DNA of 64,000 nt from Thysanoteuthis rhombus (GCA_963457665.1 OY735209.1:56765519-56829518), one strand, 5' to 3'. Shown: positions 23,636 through 36,345, numbered from the stretch's first letter. Notes: a model not told the origin generated them from the sequence alone. Program-made: numbers and translations.

Positions 23636-24195
23636 ATTAACTCAGTCTGAAACAAGGCCATGAATTGCGGCATCCGATGAGGATCGAGCTCACCACATAG
23701 TAATTCGTTAACGATCTTTCACGCAAGACGCCCTTAAATTCTTGATATGTTTGACTTGGTGAACACTTCACGGCAATGATAGTCCATTAGATTAGCTCGC
23801 TGACGATGACCAACGACGAGGTATACTATTATATCATAGCTAAGCTTTACAGACAAAAAATATGTCTTGGAATTGCACTCCTTTGTCAATTAGATTACCT
23901 CATTAACAATCATCCACAGCGAGGCACCCTAAGAGATATACTACGCTTAACTCAGGCTGGCACCGGGCCACTAGTGTAGGATACCAAGTGAGAATCAAAC
24001 TCTTTGCATAGTGGTAATAGTCTGCTAGATTAGCTCGCTAACGACCACCCACCGTTAGGTGCCATGAGATATTTATTATGCTTTATTAAGCTTAATTCAG
24101 ACTTTCGTAGGGCCACAAATGGAGCGTGGTCGGTGAGGACTCAACTCATTTTACGGTAGTGATGGTTTGTTTGACTATCTCACTACTCAAATAAA
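23636..24195 (-). repeat. SINE-B multimer (tRNA-like, three or four partial units)
   Basis: On the minus strand an A-box-like GTTAGCGAGCTAATCTA recurs near 23791, 23894 (worn), 24034 and 24177 (worn). Each is linked to a B-box-like GAGTTTGATTCTCAC, present near 23691, 23995 and 24136. Two A-B pairs are about 43 bp apart. Units share the tail GGCCC-GTGCCAGCCTGAGTTAA. The head-to-tail arrangement suggests a dimeric or amplified SINE rather than independent insertions. Confidence 0.55.
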
Positions 24196-24889
24196 CGACA
24201 AGGTTCTCCCAATGAGTAACCTAGAAGACACAATTCCGTGTCGTGAGAGTTGGGATATGCATGAAACAAGAAAAACCATCACCCACTCAAACATACTCAC
24301 AAAAGACACATCGTTCTGTGGTTAAAAAATCCTTATGCGTGTAAAATTTCCCTATTACCCAGATAGCAAAACGTTTCTATTTGCATTGCTGCATATACGA
24401 TGACCACCATTGAGTTTTGCTGCCTCTTTAAGACTTCCAGATTATTTAATTTTGTTTTCTTTTCTGGAGAGCTAATGGCTATGAATAATCATCTCGTAGC
24501 ACTAAACATTGCATTTATTAGGCTATGAAATTCACTTTTAAAAAGTAGCTAATGCGCTGGTATCATATAAAGGAGTCCGAATGCTGGATAATCAAGTATA
24601 GTAGCCAGAAGGTCGGTATGAGATCACTCATAGGCGTATGGGAATTCTTTGGTTTTGTGGGCAGAGGAATTGATTTGATAAAAACACGAGGACTAATTTC
24701 AAATAAAATCTTTTCATGAATTGACAATTTTCAGTACAAATTACTCAACATGCAACCTAAATAAAAAATCGCTTTCGGTCTTTTTAGTTGCAAAAATATC
24801 TAAGAGATATGTTGCTATACTTTGGCTCAATATTTAGTAATGCCACAGTGTTTGGACGTATTCGACCCATTGTACTCCCCAGATAAGTC
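24196..24889. other. non-coding stretch, no gene recognised
   Basis: Nothing recognised upstream of the hAT relic end. Confidence 0.5.
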
Positions 24890-25991
24890 GTCATTCATTT
24901 AAGGCCCCCGGAATAGCGCTTTGCATAACACGATGTTGCAAGAATAGTTGCCGAAATCTTCGGCAGTGCGTCATGAATATCGCTCTTGTGTCTGCTTTTG
25001 GGTCTTGATCATTTGTCAGATCATGCAATGCTTTTGCGATATGAGGAATATAATTGATTTATCACGACCTTTACTGCGTTTTATCTACAAGACCACTTTG
25101 TTACACTTTGAAATTTGACTATCCGTGAGAGTTCTTTGTCAAACATGAAGCTTTCAAAGTGTGTATACCACTTGGGACTAGCCTCTAGAAAGTTGTAGTA
25201 GCTCTGAAAGCATTGTGGAGTGGTTTGGTATCTGTCATTGTATCTTGGATAGCAAGATTTAGGTCCATGACAATGGACTGAGATGGCAAATGGAGAAGTT
25301 CATTCTTGTTGCCATACCTTTATCAACACCGCTTATATTTGCTGCAGAATCAAACATTCTCCAACAACTCTGTTAGGTTTCAGTTCCATTTTTGATTGAT
25401 TCATAATAAAACATTTTCAAGTCATTGTATAACATCCGATAAAAAAACTCTTTTTTTCCTCGAGTGATAAATTCGAGCCATATTTCCACTTGTGCAACCT
25501 TGCTGATGTCTGATAATGTGATACTCGGCACACATTTTCACATCGTTTGCATTGCTGCCTGAAACAAAATCAGTCATGATGCCAAGAATTTCTTTCTTGG
25601 CCTATAGGTTAGGTCCAATGTATATTTGCATCTAGCTGACTTTCAGTTTTCCTCCTAGACAAGGAATATCGTTGGATCGAAGACATGGAAGTTAATATAG
25701 GAAACTTCGTCTGATATACTGCGACACACTCCATGCCCTCGTAGAACTATGTTTTGTCTATCAGTAACCAAATGAGTCTCAATAATAATTTCCGAATACT
25801 CTCGGTTCTGTATCACTTGCTGTTTGAGTATATTTATTTGACCTGTTACCAATTGATTGTGCTTTGCGTTCGGTTGATGAGTCTATCGACTTCATTATAG
25901 CCTCCTGATGGCGAGCACTTTTCGCATGCTTTGTACACCCTTGTTTCTTTTTCCAGTTTTCAAAAGTGAAAGTGTTACTATGCATAGACAA
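24890..25991 (-). pseudogene. hAT-superfamily (ZMYM1-like) transposase relic
   Basis: Minus strand. The 5' part (about 25911-25975) encodes TFENWKKKQGCTKHAKSARH, matching the TTF-type zinc finger (F-NWK...KH--S--H) of ZMYM1-like hAT transposases. Next comes QVIQNREYSEIIIE and then VLRGHG (about 25730-25850), the family's NR-YL...RGH block. Further on, FDSAANISGVDKGMATRM (about 25320-25370) matches YDGA-NMSG--KG---RI. LNLAIQDTM then matches H-LNLA. Frameshifts and stops separate the blocks. The dimerisation-domain C-terminus is not recognisable. No terminal inverted repeats or 8-bp duplication were located. It is a dead DNA transposon; a host-domesticated gene is excluded by the breaks. Confidence 0.7.
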
Positions 25992-26235
25992 CTAACGAGG
26001 GTTACTAGAGGCTTGACCTTTTTTCAATGTCATATGTAAACCAAAGATATAGATCAAACCATTCACTTGAGACCTCTCAAAGTAGACTCCTTATCAAATT
26101 TCTTTGGTTTATATTGTCAAAATTGGCTGATTTTGTCCAGTGTCAGTGATATTGATCTGCAAAGCCAGCGGCAATTTGTGGGCCACATTCACGTCATCGT
26201 TATTTTTATCGCCTGAAATATTTCCAGATTTAATA

Positions 26236-26362
26236 GAGCCAGGCTGTCCGACACTAGGCAGGCTCTCTGGGGTGAAAGGGATGCAAGTTCAAGTCTCCTG
26301 TGGACCTTATTTTTCATTTTCGATCTGCGCTGTTTGACTGTAGAATGTCGGCCCGAGTGGTC
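26236..26362 (+). repeat. SINE-A copy
   Basis: The B-box-like AAGTTCAAGTCTC (about 26286-26297) is preceded by GGGGTGAAAGGGATGC. The body follows as GACCTTATTTTTCATTTTCG, then GTAGAATGTCGGCCCG. The body aligns with the minus-strand copy at 27.18-27.33 kb. Confidence 0.55.
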
Positions 26363-27175
26363 GTGATGACAAGCAACTGAAACTAACATGAAAGATATTC
26401 CAGATTAAAACATAACATGGTTTATGAAGTGGTCAGTTCTTGAATTGGACCTTCTTCGTGTTGGACGTTTTTGTGAATGTACCTCTTATGAATTGGATAT
26501 TTCAAAAATTGAATGCTTTGACTTGTAACCAGTCTTTGGGGATGAGAGCGTAGACCATGGGGCTGATTTCATCTTTTGTGGTTTCTATACGGGTCTCAGT
26601 TAACAAAGGCGAATTTCCCATCTCTTTTTCTCTCTTCTTTCTTCTGATGATCTGTTTAGTTTCTACTTTAAACATTACTTGATCACGTTTACGTAGCCTC
26701 CTTTAGTTACCTACTGTCATTCCTAATTAAACTCTCTTGCGTTTCAGATCGCTAAAGATGCAAACACTTGCCTTCGTTATAAATAAAATATCAAGTTATA
26801 TCTCAAACCGTTGAGCTGCCTAGTTGACGATGAAATAGATTGATAATTCTCATTAGCTTACGAGCCAAGGGTGAAGGGGGAAAACAAATCAGTTTAATTC
26901 GATAAAAGAAAAAAAAACATGCAAATTCTCTGGCAAATTAATCGATCTTCCCCCCATAAACAAAGAGTTCCTATACACATATGTCTGTGAGTCACCGATG
27001 CTTCATCAAAATTAAAGACTTATTCAAGGATATTTGTATTGATGGTGATTTAATATATGGCCACAGTCCTTATATTTTTCATATTCCAGTCGTGAAAAGG
27101 GTTTTTAAAATGTTCCGAGCAACATCAATGGGTAAAAACACGCTAACAGTTTCACCATTAATGCATCAAACGTGT
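26363..27175. other. non-coding stretch, no gene recognised
   Basis: No supported feature. Confidence 0.5.
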
Positions 27176-27330
27176 TGAATACGGACTGACATTCCACAGG
27201 CAAACAACACTGATCAAAATAAAGAATAAGCTCCAGACGAGACTCGAACTTGCATCCTTTTCACCTAAGAGAGCTAACCTTAACATTCTAGATGTAACGA
27301 TTGCAGATAACCAAATCTAACCATATGAAG
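27176..27330 (-). repeat. SINE-A copy
   Basis: On the minus strand TTAGGTGAAAAGGATGC is followed by B box AAGTTCGAGTC (27241-27251). The body is GAGCTTATTCTTTATTTTG and then GTGGAATGTCAGTCCG. This order matches 26.24-26.36 kb. Confidence 0.6.
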
Positions 27331-28240
27331 TAATTTTCTTTATTTGTCACCGATCACTCAGTGGCGTCATAGTTGGTGTTTTTTTTTTTTCAAATTCACA
27401 TTCACTAATGGTATCAGTATTAATCATAATATCATGAACTCTTCATTAGATGAAGTGTTGTTGACCTTTATTAAATTTTAACAACTACATTACTCAGAAA
27501 TTTCCAGTCACTCATCATTGCAACTCTTCTAGTGATTGATATAACTGATTACTCAGTTGTTTTATAACCAAAAACGTCCCAAATCTTCGTATAGATAAAG
27601 CTCGAGTTTTTGTATTTTTCTATGTGTAGTACTCAATGCATTTCATTCAGATTGAAAATCAAAAGCAAAACCAATATTTCACAACATTAACCAACGTTAT
27701 CCTGATTATTTTTTTCATTAGATAAAGCACTGTCAACCATTAATATTTTTCTCAATGACTTTCATCAGTTGATACTATTTTAAAACTATCGACCTTCCAA
27801 TCCGATTATTGATACAACTAAGGTTCCTTTGACACTTTTGGATAAAGACCTCAGAAAAGGTATTAAATTTGTTCCTTACTTAAGAGATGGAGGCAACTCA
27901 GACAAAAATGCTTATAAGTAATGATCTTTTCTGTTAAGAAACAAGAATCGAGGGTGGTTTGTTGATATTTCAAAGTTCATTTACATCAGAACATATTGAA
28001 GTGACATTATCAGTTCATTTATATGCGAATACAAAAATAATGAAATAGATGAACAAAGAAATAGAATAAACTTGACTGATTTTACTGTGAATCAGCAAAA
28101 AGAATTGCCATCTTTTTTGTATGCGATGTGCCCTTAAATCCAGATGTTTCGGGGGATATGAGATCCTAAATCCTGCTATAAGGGATGCCTGATATTCATA
28201 ACTTTGAGCAAAACTGATTAGAACCTAAGGGTATATCATT
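27331..28240. other. non-coding stretch, no gene recognised
   Basis: A weak duplication is visible: TTCATTAGAT-AAG followed by a TTGACC/TCAACC block occurs near 27437 and 27715. It is too diverged to call firmly. Confidence 0.45.
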
Positions 28241-28460
28241 ATCATCCTAATCATCAGTCGCAGCAGTCATCGGTCGTTGGACAAAGACCCTTCCCAAGAT
28301 GAGCCAGACTTGTAGTCGTCGGGGTGCCAATATATTCTGAACTTGTCTGAATCGTCTGTCCATCATAATTTTTGCCGGCCACAATTTTGCATGTAATCTC
28401 TGTGGATCGCCGTCGTGGGTCATGTGCAGGCTGTTTGACAGGTAGCGGTGGCAGGAGAGA
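28241..28460 (-). mobile_element. RTE-clade LINE, 3' fragment
   Basis: On the minus strand the last 200 bp of the RTE family: CCACGACGGCGATCCA, GCCGGCAAAAATT, ACGATTCAGACAAGTTCAGA and GTCCAACGACCGATGACTG. The CATCATTATCATCC-type tail is on the left. An atypical 20-bp patch at 28309-28328 replaces the usual CTCTATCATGG block. Confidence 0.75.
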
Positions 28461-29965
28461 GGGTGGAGTTTAATGATGAATGGCTTCTCATTACAAAATG
28501 AGATTCCGTCTCCCAAGAAAATGCATTAATTTGCTGTTGGAGAAAGAAAGAAAGATTGTAGGATCAGCTGCATGTTTTATTTCATTACTCTATTGGTGAT
28601 AGTTGCGAATACTGCCCTTTGATGAAATAATATAGCTAATTATGAAGTAATATAATAACAAATACCTCAATTCCATTTTATCGGCGGCATTTTGCAAGGA
28701 AATGCTCACAATTTTTTCTAGTGTTTCTTAGGCATCTTAGCCTCTTCCCATTATAGTATTTTGCAGCCCTTGGCCTTTTTAACATGGGGCTTTACGTATA
28801 CATAGGAAGAGGGAAAAACTTAGTTCCTCTCGCATATTACAGCAGGCATCAGGGGAATAGCTATAACCTTAAGCCTTTAATACAGTGGGGACAAATTGTC
28901 TGGGAGACATATACTTATTTCTGATCATTAGCCATGAATGACCAGGGATTCGGTAATTTCTGTGCTTAGATTCCGAAGACAAAAAAACGCTATAAATCTT
29001 GTGTCTTATCTACCAAGCTCTGGGAGTTTCAGCAGTCAATCTTTGCACCTTTTGTGGCGGGTTTTCTTTTGGGAAATAGCCTTGAAAGTTGGAGTACGTC
29101 TTCAAAAAAGATAAGTATTGATATTTTATCAAGTTTACCTAAGTACAATACGAAAGCAAATGAGGGTAGAAAGATTGAGTTGCACCAATCTGTGGGGGTA
29201 AAAAATAGCTGAATTCAACAAAGATATCATAGATTTTTGCACAGTTACAAGAAAACTACTATGATAAAATCTCAGTCTCCGTTACTTCCTACCACTGCCA
29301 CTTCCGGCGACTCAGCATAACGTACCACCATCACCATTTTGGGTGCCTGCAATCATTCAAAATCTTTCTTCATTGTATATCTCCAGTAGTTCATTTAGCC
29401 TTAAACAATTCATAAAAGAAGCAATACTTCCTAACCGGCATACTACACTCGATTTTTCTGATTGGTCTCATTTGCTTCCAGCCAAAGAAGCTGATCAAAT
29501 GTAATGCAAAAGTCTCATGGCTCAAAATCTTTGAATAGAAAACAGGGGAAATTACATGCAACTTTCATTTGTGGACTGTAGAAATCAATCATAAGCAGAA
29601 ATGTAGTTCATGATCAGAGTAATCACCTTTTGGAACTAAAAACCAGACTGCATGAATCCCGACCGACTAGAGCGATCCAAGAGTAATGTGCAAAACATAC
29701 CAATGCAATGCCATGATGGCTGCAACCAATATGATGTGTGACAAACAAGGTAGAAAGTGTGAGGGCAGAAAAAAAGGAACACTGTAATGAGAGGGTAGGA
29801 AGGAAAAGGAGAGAAAAGAAAATTAGTTAATTGATAAGAGAGTAGTGAGGGATAAGAGACTAAGTGTGACCGATGCGGCTCATATATATATATATATATG
29901 ATAATTATGAATTGTTTTACGCTCTTCGGAAAAAAATTATATAGGATACATATCTTCTTTTCATT
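28461..29965. other. non-coding stretch with a short (TA)10 palindrome
   Basis: A 20-bp TA run lies at about 29881-29900. No gene or named repeat was seen. Confidence 0.5.
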
Positions 29966-30412
29966 TGGTCATCATCAATAAAAGCAGCCTTTAACTTTTA
30001 TCTTTGGACATAGAACTTCCCTAAGATTCACCAGACCTCTCTATGGTGGGCATCGCAGACCAAGTACTTTCCGAATTTATTAGCTCATCACGCCATCTTA
30101 CTTTCAGTCGGTCAGAGTTTCAAATATGATTTCTGGGGATCGACGATCTGAGTCAATGGTGTCCAGCGTTCGTCTGGCATTCTTGGAACGTGTCCAGCTC
30201 ATCGCCATTTGAGTTTCTATGATGTCTTGCTCTCTTATTTTTCTCTAATATACTGCGCTGTCTTATTATCTTCCCATATGATATTTAGCATGACTCTGTC
30301 ATGTGCACGTTACATGGTTCTCAATTCGAGGGTCAATCTTTTGGTTAGGTTCCATATTTTAGCTCCATAGGTGACTATTGGTAGGATACATTGATTGTAT
30401 AAATGTCCCGTT
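29966..30412 (-). mobile_element. RTE-clade LINE, 3' fragment
   Basis: Minus strand, about 445 bp of the RTE 3' region. It runs from the IYNQCI and ATYGAKIWNLTK-equivalent blocks (right end) through the ERAHDRVMLNI- and KTAQYI-equivalents. It ends at GGGAAGTTCTATGTCCAAAG and a TTGATGATGA tail at 29966. Stops and frameshifts are present and the RT domain is absent. Confidence 0.85.
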
Positions 30413-33400
30413 GCTATATATTTACACACAACTGCAGAGAAAATATCTTAATCAGTCCAACATATTGGTAAGTACAGGTTTCCCCTGCTATCTGAAAGTG
30501 GAGCGTTCCTGTAGAAACCTTTATTAAAACGAAAAATCAATTGCCATTTATTCAGATGGGAATCCAAGACCTCCAAAATAGTGATAATAATCCGTTATGC
30601 TAAGTCTTTAGAGGATGGAGTGGTGGGAAATACTGGGGACTTGGGTGTTAAAGAGATTTCATCAAAGTAATTCTGTTGTGACTATGCAAACACAACTCTA
30701 AATCTAAGTGACGAATTTGTTAAATGTAAATGTTTTCCACTTGTTCATAAATTTTGTATCTTAGATTTGAAAGGATTTAAATACATGTTATTATATCTAT
30801 GATTCCTACCAATAGTACAAGATTCAGTTTGGACTCATTTTTTTCTATGTCAAAACCTATTTCTGTCACCATCCCAATCACAACGCAGACTATAGTTAAG
30901 TATGTCAGTAAAAGGGGGAGGTGGTATCCGGTGTTCCCGTTCCCATGGAGCCCAGTGCACGAACCTATTTAGCTTATCGGTTAACCCAGAGCTGAATAAG
31001 GGATTCACGGAAGGATACGAACACCGGAAGCAGACGATGCCACAAAAATGGACGCGGAAATAAGAAACACGCGTTCAAAACATTTTAACTTAATTGGAAC
31101 TTGTCAGCTGATTCCTGGCCATCAACAGCAGCTATTACGTATTTTCATTTCCCAGTATGACTAATTTTGGACGCGTAATTCCATCATTCAATTCCTGTAT
31201 TCTCTCCCCTCATTTCGTTCACGACGAAACTGCGCCTGATTTCCATTTTATTATATTGCAGCAGAGCTGCTCGGTCTCAGCTTTCTGGTTCACCGAAATT
31301 AACTTAGTGAATACTGCGTGGGAGAAGACCATGCCCTGACCATAAGATTATCTTGCATCATTCCCAACTGCCAATCATGCGCCTTCAATTATGGAATGAG
31401 ACATTTGGTAATAGGTTAGCTCGGACTGTACGCTCAACACAAAATTATCTAAAGCTATGAGAAGTTATAAAGCATTTGGGCGGAAGATTGTTTGGCATGA
31501 ATTCATTTTAAGGTTGAAGGTTGGCGAGCCTTCTACAATTTGAGAGTTGTCCGTCATATGACGTTGTTTTAACGTTGGGGATATATTTTTGCCATCGTGA
31601 TAAATGACGGATTCTTTTCGATCATACATACTTCAGCAACTCCTTGTGACGCTCATAAATTTAAGCAGGCTTTCATCACATATGGGTAATAGATGGTGAC
31701 CCATTTGACCTTGGAATTGATATATCATGTAACAGACATCCTCTGTAAAAAAAAATATTTTTTACAGAGTTTTGATTTTTCTGCCGGCAGACATAAATCA
31801 TGGCGTAATCAAAGTCAATTCTGGATGACAAAATAAGTATTTAAAAACTGTCTAACCCTGTTTTAAAAACGTAAAAGTAATTTTGCGACTGGTTTTAGTC
31901 AGCGATTATTGCTTCATTTTGTAATGCAGTCTCATACATACAGTACCCAGTAAAAAATGAGCCCATTACGCCTGGTTTTGAAACGTTCAGCTCCGTGGGG
32001 AATTATCTTGGACCAGTTCTGACAGCAAAAGAACCAATGATTTTCAATATCGGAAGAACCGGTTGCAAGGCGTAGATATAACTTGACAACCAGATAAGAC
32101 CTTACTGCGCGTGCAGGGACAGATATTTTCCCACGGGGTTACTTAGTCACTACTATGTGAACGTTGCGTCAACAGTGCCCATTCTTTATAATTCGTGTAG
32201 AGTATTTTTTGGCAAAATCAGGTTCTTGATTTTTCCTACAATCCGGATTTAGCTCCCTGAGAAATCTGACCTTTCCCCACAAAAGAAAAAGGGGTTTAGA
32301 CTGTGGACAAAATTAAGGAGAACACGATGCAGACTGTCTTGGAATGTGTAAGGGATGCTCAGATAAGTTTGGGGGGAGTACTTTGAAGGAAACCAAGGTG
32401 CCACTGCCCTAGTTAGGCTACTTTTTCATTTACATCAGATGGTTGAAAACATCCCGAACAGAATTGGTTCGTACATTTCACTGTTTTGCCTTTTCCTTGG
32501 TTTTTTTAATCAACTTGTTTATTATGTTGAAGCTGTCACTAGCCTAATCTATTTCCCCATCCAAGTGCAGTATAGTCAAAAAAACAGACTTGCTATTTAT
32601 TTATTAAGAAACTGTTTTATTAATGCGAATGTGTGGTGGAAAAATAACGAAAGCACATAGTCTGGAAAGTTTTGTGCAATTAAAATTCTTATTTACTTCT
32701 CTTCTGAATATGATACGAGTATATGTTTTCTCTCGATAATTATCGGAAAACTAGTTGAAATACCCACCCAAATGGGTGTGGTTAAATTTGTTGTAAAAAG
32801 TATATTTATAGATACGCAGCGTAAAATTGCAATTTTAATTAATTGATGTATTTACTTCTGTTTTTCTCTCATTAATTATCTTCTTTCTTTTTTCTTGTGG
32901 GCCGATTTTAACATCGAGTGAGCATGGGGACATACAGTCGAGACCACTTTCCAAATGCTTTCAGAAATATAAGTTTATTTACAACTCGTAAACTTCAGAT
33001 TTCTCGTTCTGTGAACAAGCAAGCCTATAACAAAAAAAATCTGCTAGTTCGATAGTGACTTAAAAATTTCCTTCCTTTGGAAGCTCGTTCAGTTCAAAGC
33101 TTCCACATTTAAAAGCCTTTTTCTCTGAAAGCACCTTCATTCAAGGAAAACTTTCCTTAAAAGACGCTTTTTTAAATTTTGGGAATGTCAGTCAGTCAGT
33201 GACTTGAAGGAGCTAAATGCACTCAAAAGGTGTTAGATCTAGCCCAAGAATAGCAAAATCGGCAAATTTTGTTCCAGTATGTCATTCAGTCAGTGACAAC
33301 AATCGATACTACAGATGCCTGCATATCTAAAATTAAAAGCATTTACGCTAGTCAAAATAAATCAACCCACACATGTAATCATTACGAATGTTTAGATGTC

Positions 33401-34363
33401 TTTTGTCAAACTGATATTGTAAAAAAAAATTCATTCATGCTATTGATATGCATTTGTCTTCTATGTTATTATATTTATTGATTGTAAAATGACTCTTAAC
33501 CAACATCGATTGCAAACATTTCTCTCTCATTAATAGGAATTCATTGGGATAATGTGAGGCATTTACTATGTCGATTTGTTAGATTGTGTGTCAGTACGGC
33601 AATCGTATCTATAGATGCTTATAGCGCATCTAAAAAGTGTTAATGTTCAAACAGTTTTCCATACATAGCGATTCGCTATCAATTTTTTGGTAGCAAAGAA
33701 AAGGTGAAAAAATAATTGGGTAGATAGATGGAAATCACATATTGTTAAATTCAAATATCTTTTAATTGATAAAGTATATTCATTATATGTATAATTAATA
33801 CCTTTCATCCTTATTTGAAAAAATGCGACGACTTTTTACGTATTCGCATCTTTGAGAGAGATAGGGAGAGTAAGAGAGATACAAAAACACGACCGCCTTT
33901 CTAAGAGTCATATTAAATATCAATCATCAGTCAATGCAGCGGCCACAAAATATGCAACCATTTTAGAATAAGTTTGAATTAGAAACCGACCCCCCCCCCA
34001 TATATGTTATGTTAGATTTAAAAATCTAACTTACTCGGTGTACTACCAGCACAAAATGTCATGGGATCGAATGTTTTTGCGTTAGGCTGTCACATACGGT
34101 CGGACATTTGGTGAATTATGATAAGATGATAAGAATTCATGCTACGATAACAAACATGATCAGTATCATAACTCAAGACCAACCGCAGTTTAAAAGCGTA
34201 TTAGCCTTTACATCCAAGTTTAACGTTATCATTCCTACAACTAACTGTACTAGATCTTGACTTTTATTCATTTGTATTGCATTTATTTATATCTTGAAAA
34301 TGAGATGTTTTTATTTTAAAATCTGAATCGGACAAGGACTTCATAGACAACCGTTATGTAAAC
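30413..34363. other. long non-coding stretch, no gene recognised
   Basis: Nearly 4 kb without a recognisable gene, microsatellite or shared repeat. Minor items are a TCAGTCAGTCAGTGAC motif repeated at about 33189 and 33283, and a C run at about 33990. Open frames are below 75 codons and featureless. If this region is functional, the sequence alone does not show how. Confidence 0.5.
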
Positions 34364-34660
34364 TCACAGCTGCGTGTGACAGATAGAATTCAAACAGACA
34401 CGTATTATGAACTTTTGGCTGCATTTTTCCGGACATTGCTCCTTACAAGATACATCATAAGCACATTGATAGACCGAGGTCTGGTGGAGGTAAGTACCAT
34501 CCGAAGCCGGCGAAGTCGGGATCAGAATTTTCGAACAGGTACACGTGTGGGTATTCAGAAATGCGATTATAAACGAGGATCGGCGGGTGCATTTTGCGAC
34601 GGGAATATTTAATCCAGGCATGTCAAGGTAGAATAGTCCGGAGGGCCTAATAGGGCCCCC
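34364..34660 (-). other. CpG-rich, possibly exonic patch
   Basis: This patch is visibly richer in CpG than its AT-rich surroundings and is open on both strands. On the minus strand 34621-34364 gives 85 codons of a cysteine-rich peptide, with a C-T-C pair and then CAYDVSCKEQCPEKC. It ends at a consensus-like donor (GTGAGT) just before the stop. On the plus strand, the frame starting near 34370 follows an ACAG acceptor-like site and reaches a strong donor, GAG|GTAAGT, near 34491. I cannot say which strand, if either, is transcribed, and I recognise no domain. A short host-gene exon or a CpG-rich repeat fragment are both possible. Confidence 0.25.
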
Positions 34661-35989
34661 TGCACGTCCACTACCACAAGGACTCTATATACAGGGTACC
34701 AAAATGTTTCTCAAGATGTTTTCTTTCGAAAAAAAAAAAAAAGAAATTCACAAGATAAGAATTGACAGAAACTAACTCATTTGCATAAAACAAAATGGCC
34801 ACCCCTTAAAAAATCCAAAATTTCACATCTCGTCTTGCAATTGACATATCTGAGTACTTCAAAAGGCTAAATCAGGGTTTTTAGACATGGGAAATTCAAA
34901 AATACACATAATTTTATCATGGAAATAATTTTTAATTCACACAATATGGACATGGAAAGTTACAGCAAAAAACTTGTAACCAGGCATACGGCATTTTTCT
35001 GAGAAATTTCAAATACACGGTCCTATTTCTTTGCATTGTTGGATTAATTCTAGGTAAAATTACTTAATCCTATTTCTTTGAATTGTGTAATGAATACCTC
35101 ATGGGATCCATGTGTATATACCGTCGTGTAACTATGGGATGTCGCTTCAAATAGAGTTTCAAATGATATAAGCATTCATAAATATTCTGTCAGGTTTTAT
35201 ATCAATTTCTAAATACATAAAATATATATACGATAACCAAGCTCCAGTCATCTAAGTGGAGACAGCTTGCTTTGAAAACGGGCTTTCAATCCCTAACCTG
35301 CGTCCGGCCCTATTGACTAATAACCTCGGCAGAATATATATTACCATACCTGCTACCTAGCTGAGGCCCATACAAAATTGAAATGAATATCCATCTTTCC
35401 AGTGCGCAATTCTGCTATTTTCAACATCAGTTTTCCTTGGAAATAAAATCAAAAAACATCACTATTAGTTTATCCCCCTTCATTAATAAAATCCCTCTAT
35501 ATTAATTATGTTGCCTTCTGTAATGAAGAAATCTTTCAGTACGTGAAGCGGTATACAAATCGAAGCATCAGGCGAGGGCAAATCTTCTAGGCATTAAATC
35601 AGAACAAATTGCGCATCTAAGTTAGAATAGAGAAATAAAAACGGGGGTATACACTACATTGGAAGAGAATAAGAGAGATCCAGACAATAATGAATCGTAG
35701 ACTAATGTCAGAGCCATGGAGACAATGGGCTTATTGCTCTAACGGGTATGTGTAGTTAGTTCCATCTTCACTGGGAGCCCCTATACTTGTGGTTTTATGC
35801 TAAGACTAAGCTATGATTAGGACGTGGCCCTTCATTTAAACTCGGTACAAGGTATGATTTTTCGTTAGCTATAGTTATTTTACATAGTTTAGATGGTGTT
35901 CTTTAGCCCTGGGAATCAGTCCTTCAAGAGAAGGCTAGTCTTACAAAAAGAAATGCTACTGCTAGGCAGGCGCTTTGGTTCTATCGGCC
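34661..35989. other. non-coding stretch, no gene recognised
   Basis: A poly(A)-rich tract lies at about 34727-34743. A 16-bp block CCTATTTCTTTG-ATTG is duplicated at about 35022 and 35069. No gene was seen. Confidence 0.5.
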
Positions 35990-36345
35990 AACCGAGCCTG
36001 GAAAGTGAGCTAAGAACCATACAACGTGCACACGAAAGAATCATGCTCAACATCACGTGGGGAGATCAAACGACAGTAAATCAGAGAAAGAACAGGAGTA
36101 AGATGTAATCGAATCCAATAGAAAACTCAAATGGCAATGGGCTGATCATGTTGCAGAAATTTCAGACAACCGCTGGACGTCCGACTCACATGATAAATCC
36201 CCAGAGATTGTATGCGAAATTGAGATCGATAGAAAGATGGCGAGACGAGCTAGACAAATTTAGAAAGTATTGGATCTTCGATACCCATGATAGAGAAGCC
36301 AATGTGAATCCTGGGGGAGACTTATGTTCTAAAAGGCTCTGCTGT
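35990..36345 (+). mobile_element. RTE-clade LINE, 3' fragment
   Basis: Frames read SELRTIQRAHERIMLNITWG, then TVNQRKNRS, MINPQRLYAKLRS, RWRDELDKFRKYW and DTHDREANV. This is the same C-terminal region as at 42.3-42.6 kb. It is 5'-truncated and frameshifted. It ends near TATGTTCTAAAAGGCTC without the usual GATGAT tail, so its last bases are lost or diverged. Confidence 0.85.
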
